From CAZNFR01 sp964572225 (GTDB lineage Bacteria > Bacteroidota > Bacteroidia > Bacteroidales > GCA-2748055): 33,245 nucleotides of DNA. Made by a program: the position numbers and the translations under genes. The notes beneath the pieces are model-generated. The model had not been told where the DNA came from, ran no database searches, and worked only from the letters and a program-made list of their open reading frames with translations. The first letter of the stretch is position 1; the number at the start of each line of letters is the position of its first letter. The stretch is taken from assembly GCA_964572225.1 (NCBI GenBank), contig CAZNFR010000034.1, positions 1 through 33,245 of the forward strand. Direction: 5' to 3'. Shown piece after piece: positions 30,747-33,245 of the stretch.

Positions 30747-31733
30747 TTAGTCTTTGTAATATTCCACCCTGCCATTGGCAAAACGGGCGACCTTTGCGAT
30801 CAGCTCCTCTGCCTTCGATTCGTTCATCCCTGTAAAACTGTTTGCGAAATCGATTTTTTCCTGAAGCATGTCTGCATTGTCGGGACCGGTTACCAAAGTG
30901 GAAACGGGCATACTGAAAGCAAATTGTATGGCATCCTTTACGGAAACAAAATCGATCACTCTTACCTGCTGACGGGCGTTACCTTCAAATCCACCTCCGA
31001 AAAATCCACCACCTGCCACCGTTTTCATTGCAATCACTCCCATATTCTTCTTTTGCAGTTCGGGGATTACGAGCTTAATAAAGCTATTATAACTGGGATC
31101 AACCACGTTAACCGGTAGCATACAGGCATCCAGCTCATCCGAAAGTTCAAGCACCCGGAGATTTGCCTGCGGACTCACATGCCCGCTGAATCCAATATAT
31201 TTTACCTTTCCCTGTCTTTTGGCTTCGTAAAAGTATTCAAAGACCCCGTTTTCATAGCGGTTGTTTACATCGTCAACCGTATCTACCGAATGCATCAGCC
31301 ATAAATCCAGATGATCGGTACGCAATCGTTTCAGGGAATCCTCCAGATCCTTCTGGGCAGTCGCCCGGTCTTTCGCCCGTGATTTCGTCATAAGAAAGAT
31401 CTCATCCCGGTATTTCGGGACCATGAGCCGGCCCAGTTTATCTTCCGATCCCCCTCTTTGGTAGGATTCTGCAGTATCGATAAACCGGATCCCGCCGGAA
31501 ATGGCTGTTTCTATGGTCTTCTCCGCCTCGTAATCCGTATGTTTCCCTATGTGAAATCCGCCAAGACCCAGCATGGTCACTTTCTCGTTGGTTTTTCCGA
31601 AGGTTCGCAGCGGCAAAAGTTCTCCCCATCGGTCGCTAACCTTTCTTGAGGGAGCCGAAAATACCTCGAGGGGTATAAGCGTCCCTGCCGCCACTCCACC
31701 GACGATTTTTAAAAATGTTCTCCTATTGGTCAT
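30747..31733 (-). CDS. Tat-exported aldo/keto reductase
   Basis: The 328-aa protein starts with a twin-arginine signal (NRRTFLKIVGGVAAGTLIPL), so it is probably exported folded, with its NADPH already bound or with another partner. The body is an aldo/keto reductase barrel. The catalytic tetrad is complete: D86 and Y91 in FIDTAESY, K117 in LMTKSRA, and H148 in LMHSVD. It also has KYIGFSGH and GVIAMKTVAGGG. An exported AKR is unusual, since most are cytosolic, but such Tat-tagged members recur in Bacteroidota. The substrate is unknown. It is convergent with the MerR regulator. Confidence 0.92.
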   Translation of the reverse strand: MTNRRTFLKIVGGVAAGTLIPLEVFSAPSRKVSDRWGELLPLRTFGKTNEKVTMLGLGGFHIGKHTDYEAEKTIETAISGGIRFIDTAESYQRGGSEDKLGRLMVPKYRDEIFLMTKSRAKDRATAQKDLEDSLKRLRTDHLDLWLMHSVDTVDDVNNRYENGVFEYFYEAKRQGKVKYIGFSGHVSPQANLRVLELSDELDACMLPVNVVDPSYNSFIKLVIPELQKKNMGVIAMKTVAGGGFFGGGFEGNARQQVRVIDFVSVKDAIQFAFSMPVSTLVTGPDNADMLQEKIDFANSFTGMNESKAEELIAKVARFANGRVEYYKD

Positions 31734-31922
31734 GTTGTAGTTGTTTTGTGGTTAAACAGCAATCTTACTAAAATGTTTTTAAAGGCGTGTTTCCTTTCCG
31801 TTAAAAAAGAACCGGAATTTCTTCTGAAAGGACATGCCCGAGCTGGCTCCCATCCCGGCAGGTTGATAAAAAAGCTTTTGTATCCGCCTTCAATTTTATA
31901 AATTTCAGCCTGATAAGCACTT

Positions 31923-33245
31923 ATGGTTAAAGCATTTGTTTTACTTTATCTTATCATTTTCCTTCCCCTGTTTGCAGAAGCACAGGAAAAGAAGGAGGTG
32001 AAGCGACTTTTCCTGGAAGCAGAGTACTTCTTTTTAATGGAAGAATACCGGGAGGCTGCCTTCATTTATTCCGAATTACTCAAAACCGAACCTTTCAATT
32101 TCAACCTGAATTTCCTTGCCGGCGCCAGCTACCTCAGCATTCCGGGGGAGACCCAAAAAGCACTCCCTTTTCTGGAAAAGGCTGTCCAGGGGATTTCGCC
32201 GGGCTACCGGGAAGGCAATTACCGGGAGGAAAATGCTCCGGCAGAGGCCTTGTTTGCCCTGGCGAAGGCTTACCATATCCTTGGTCGTTTCAAAGAGGCA
32301 AAGGAATACTACGATACATATTATAATGCCATACCCATATATCATACTCCGGAGATTGAGTATACCCGTAAACAAATGAGGGATCTTGAACTGGCGGTGA
32401 AGATGTTGCAGGAAACCAACGATCTTCCTCTACAGGCTTTGTTTGAAGCTTCCCTGCCTCTGAACGAACCATACAATGCTGTATTTGCGGAAGGTGATTC
32501 CACCCTTTTATTCATGTCTGACAAGCCCTTTTTCTCAGCCGTGTATATGACCAAATACCGGAAGGGTGCATGGACCCTTCCGGAGATTATAAACGGAGAT
32601 CTTAGGCTGGATGACAACCTGAGATTATGCTATATAACGGAAAGCGGAAAGGACCTCTTTATAAGCTGCAGAATCGGATATCAGAAGGATATCTTTGTAA
32701 GCCGGTTTGAAGACGGCAAATGGCAGCCTGCCATGCCCTTATCTGCCATCAATACTGAATTTAATGAAAATTTTGCCTCGGTGAGTAAAGAGGGCAACCG
32801 GCTGTTTTTCAGCAGCGACCGCCCGGGGGGCGAAGGAGCGCTGGACATCTATTATTCGGAAAAGAATACAAACGGGGAATGGTCCTCTGCCGTGAACCTT
32901 GGAAAGCCTGTAAACGGAATCTACAGTGAAGATTCACCTGTACTTACGGCGGATGGAGATGCCTTGTTTTTTACCTCAATAAGCCATCCTTCGGTGGGGG
33001 GATATGACATATACCGGAGTGAGGCATTGCCGACCGCAACCTGGTCCTATCCGGCCAACCTGGGACCTCCCCTGAATACCACGGCCGATGATGTGCACTT
33101 TTTTCCACTGGACAACGGTAAACAGGCTATCCTCAATTTTCCCGGTGAGAACAAGGATTTATACGGACTCTACATTGCCAGTCTGGAGCCCTCAGACCCG
33201 GACCAGAAATTTACCTTCACCGGAAGCCTGAGTACCTCAAACAAT
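31923..33245 (+). CDS. TPR/PD40 envelope protein, runs off the window
   Basis: An open frame from the ATG at 31923 continues through the last base (441 codons, no stop). It has a signal peptide (VLLYLIIFLPLFAEAQ), TPR helices (about 25-150), and PD40-type propeller blades: RLFFSSDRPGGEGALDIYYS, ALFFTSISHPSVGGYDIYRS and similar. The end reads KFTFTGSLST, which would begin a carboxypeptidase-regulatory domain as in the gene at 5591-7588. If so, it is a second PorE-like protein whose C-terminal OmpA domain would lie outside the window. It has no visible promoter match. Confidence 0.85.
   Translation, partial: MVKAFVLLYLIIFLPLFAEAQEKKEVKRLFLEAEYFFLMEEYREAAFIYSELLKTEPFNFNLNFLAGASYLSIPGETQKALPFLEKAVQGISPGYREGNYREENAPAEALFALAKAYHILGRFKEAKEYYDTYYNAIPIYHTPEIEYTRKQMRDLELAVKMLQETNDLPLQALFEASLPLNEPYNAVFAEGDSTLLFMSDKPFFSAVYMTKYRKGAWTLPEIINGDLRLDDNLRLCYITESGKDLFISCRIGYQKDIFVSRFEDGKWQPAMPLSAINTEFNENFASVSKEGNRLFFSSDRPGGEGALDIYYSEKNTNGEWSSAVNLGKPVNGIYSEDSPVLTADGDALFFTSISHPSVGGYDIYRSEALPTATWSYPANLGPPLNTTADDVHFFPLDNGKQAILNFPGENKDLYGLYIASLEPSDPDQKFTFTGSLSTSNN

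Overview
The window looks like an ordinary chromosomal stretch of a Bacteroidota bacterium, most likely of the Bacteroidales/Marinilabiliales kind. The evidence is the gene content: a type III glutamine synthetase, a purM-prfA-pyrF cluster, DUF2851, DUF3109 and DUF2764 proteins, a TPR/PD40/OmpA envelope protein, and a seven-gene V-type ATPase operon. Many genes also carry a Bacteroidota-type TAnnTTTG promoter element just upstream, and Shine-Dalgarno sites are largely absent.

Layout. Bases 1-81 are a tandem array of the octamer TAAACCCC. A minus-strand block follows (82-12126): a K+ channel with an RCK domain, DUF2851, pyrF, prfA, purM, a PorE-like envelope protein, glutamine synthetase III, an M20 dipeptidase and a DUF3109 protein. 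From 12237 to 18199 the strands alternate: a TPR protein (+), an EamA-type permease (-), a DUF3267 zincin (+), thiol peroxidase and a POT-family transporter (+, one unit), and a GH105-like lipoprotein (-). The V-ATPase operon (+) runs from 18497 to 26207 in the order E, DUF2764, A, B, D, I, K and ends in a strong hairpin terminator. After it come a small membrane protein (-), tRNA-Phe(GAA) with its own promoter and terminator, a small Rof-like protein (+), an M16 peptidase overlapping an O-methyltransferase (+), a CarH-like MerR/B12 regulator (+), a Tat-exported aldo/keto reductase (-), and a TPR/PD40 protein that runs off the right edge (+).

How the genes fit together. Most are housekeeping or envelope functions: nucleotide synthesis, translation termination, nitrogen assimilation, peptide use, peroxide defence and ion pumping. 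The V-ATPase proteolipid carries all five side chains known to bind Na+ in the Enterococcus hirae ring, so the pump is predicted to move Na+. It lacks recognisable C, F and G subunits.

The most notable observations are: (1) an 8-bp tandem duplication in the first membrane helix of the K+ channel gene, which breaks an otherwise perfect reading frame starting at an ATG at 1106; (2) the adjacent octamer array, which would place G-quadruplex-type repeats in that gene's mRNA; (3) the Na+ signature and reduced subunit set of the V-ATPase, with a palindrome over its promoter; (4) a MerR/B12 regulator that keeps its cobalamin ligands and has direct repeats upstream of it. I did not find a clear defence system, mobile element or CRISPR array.
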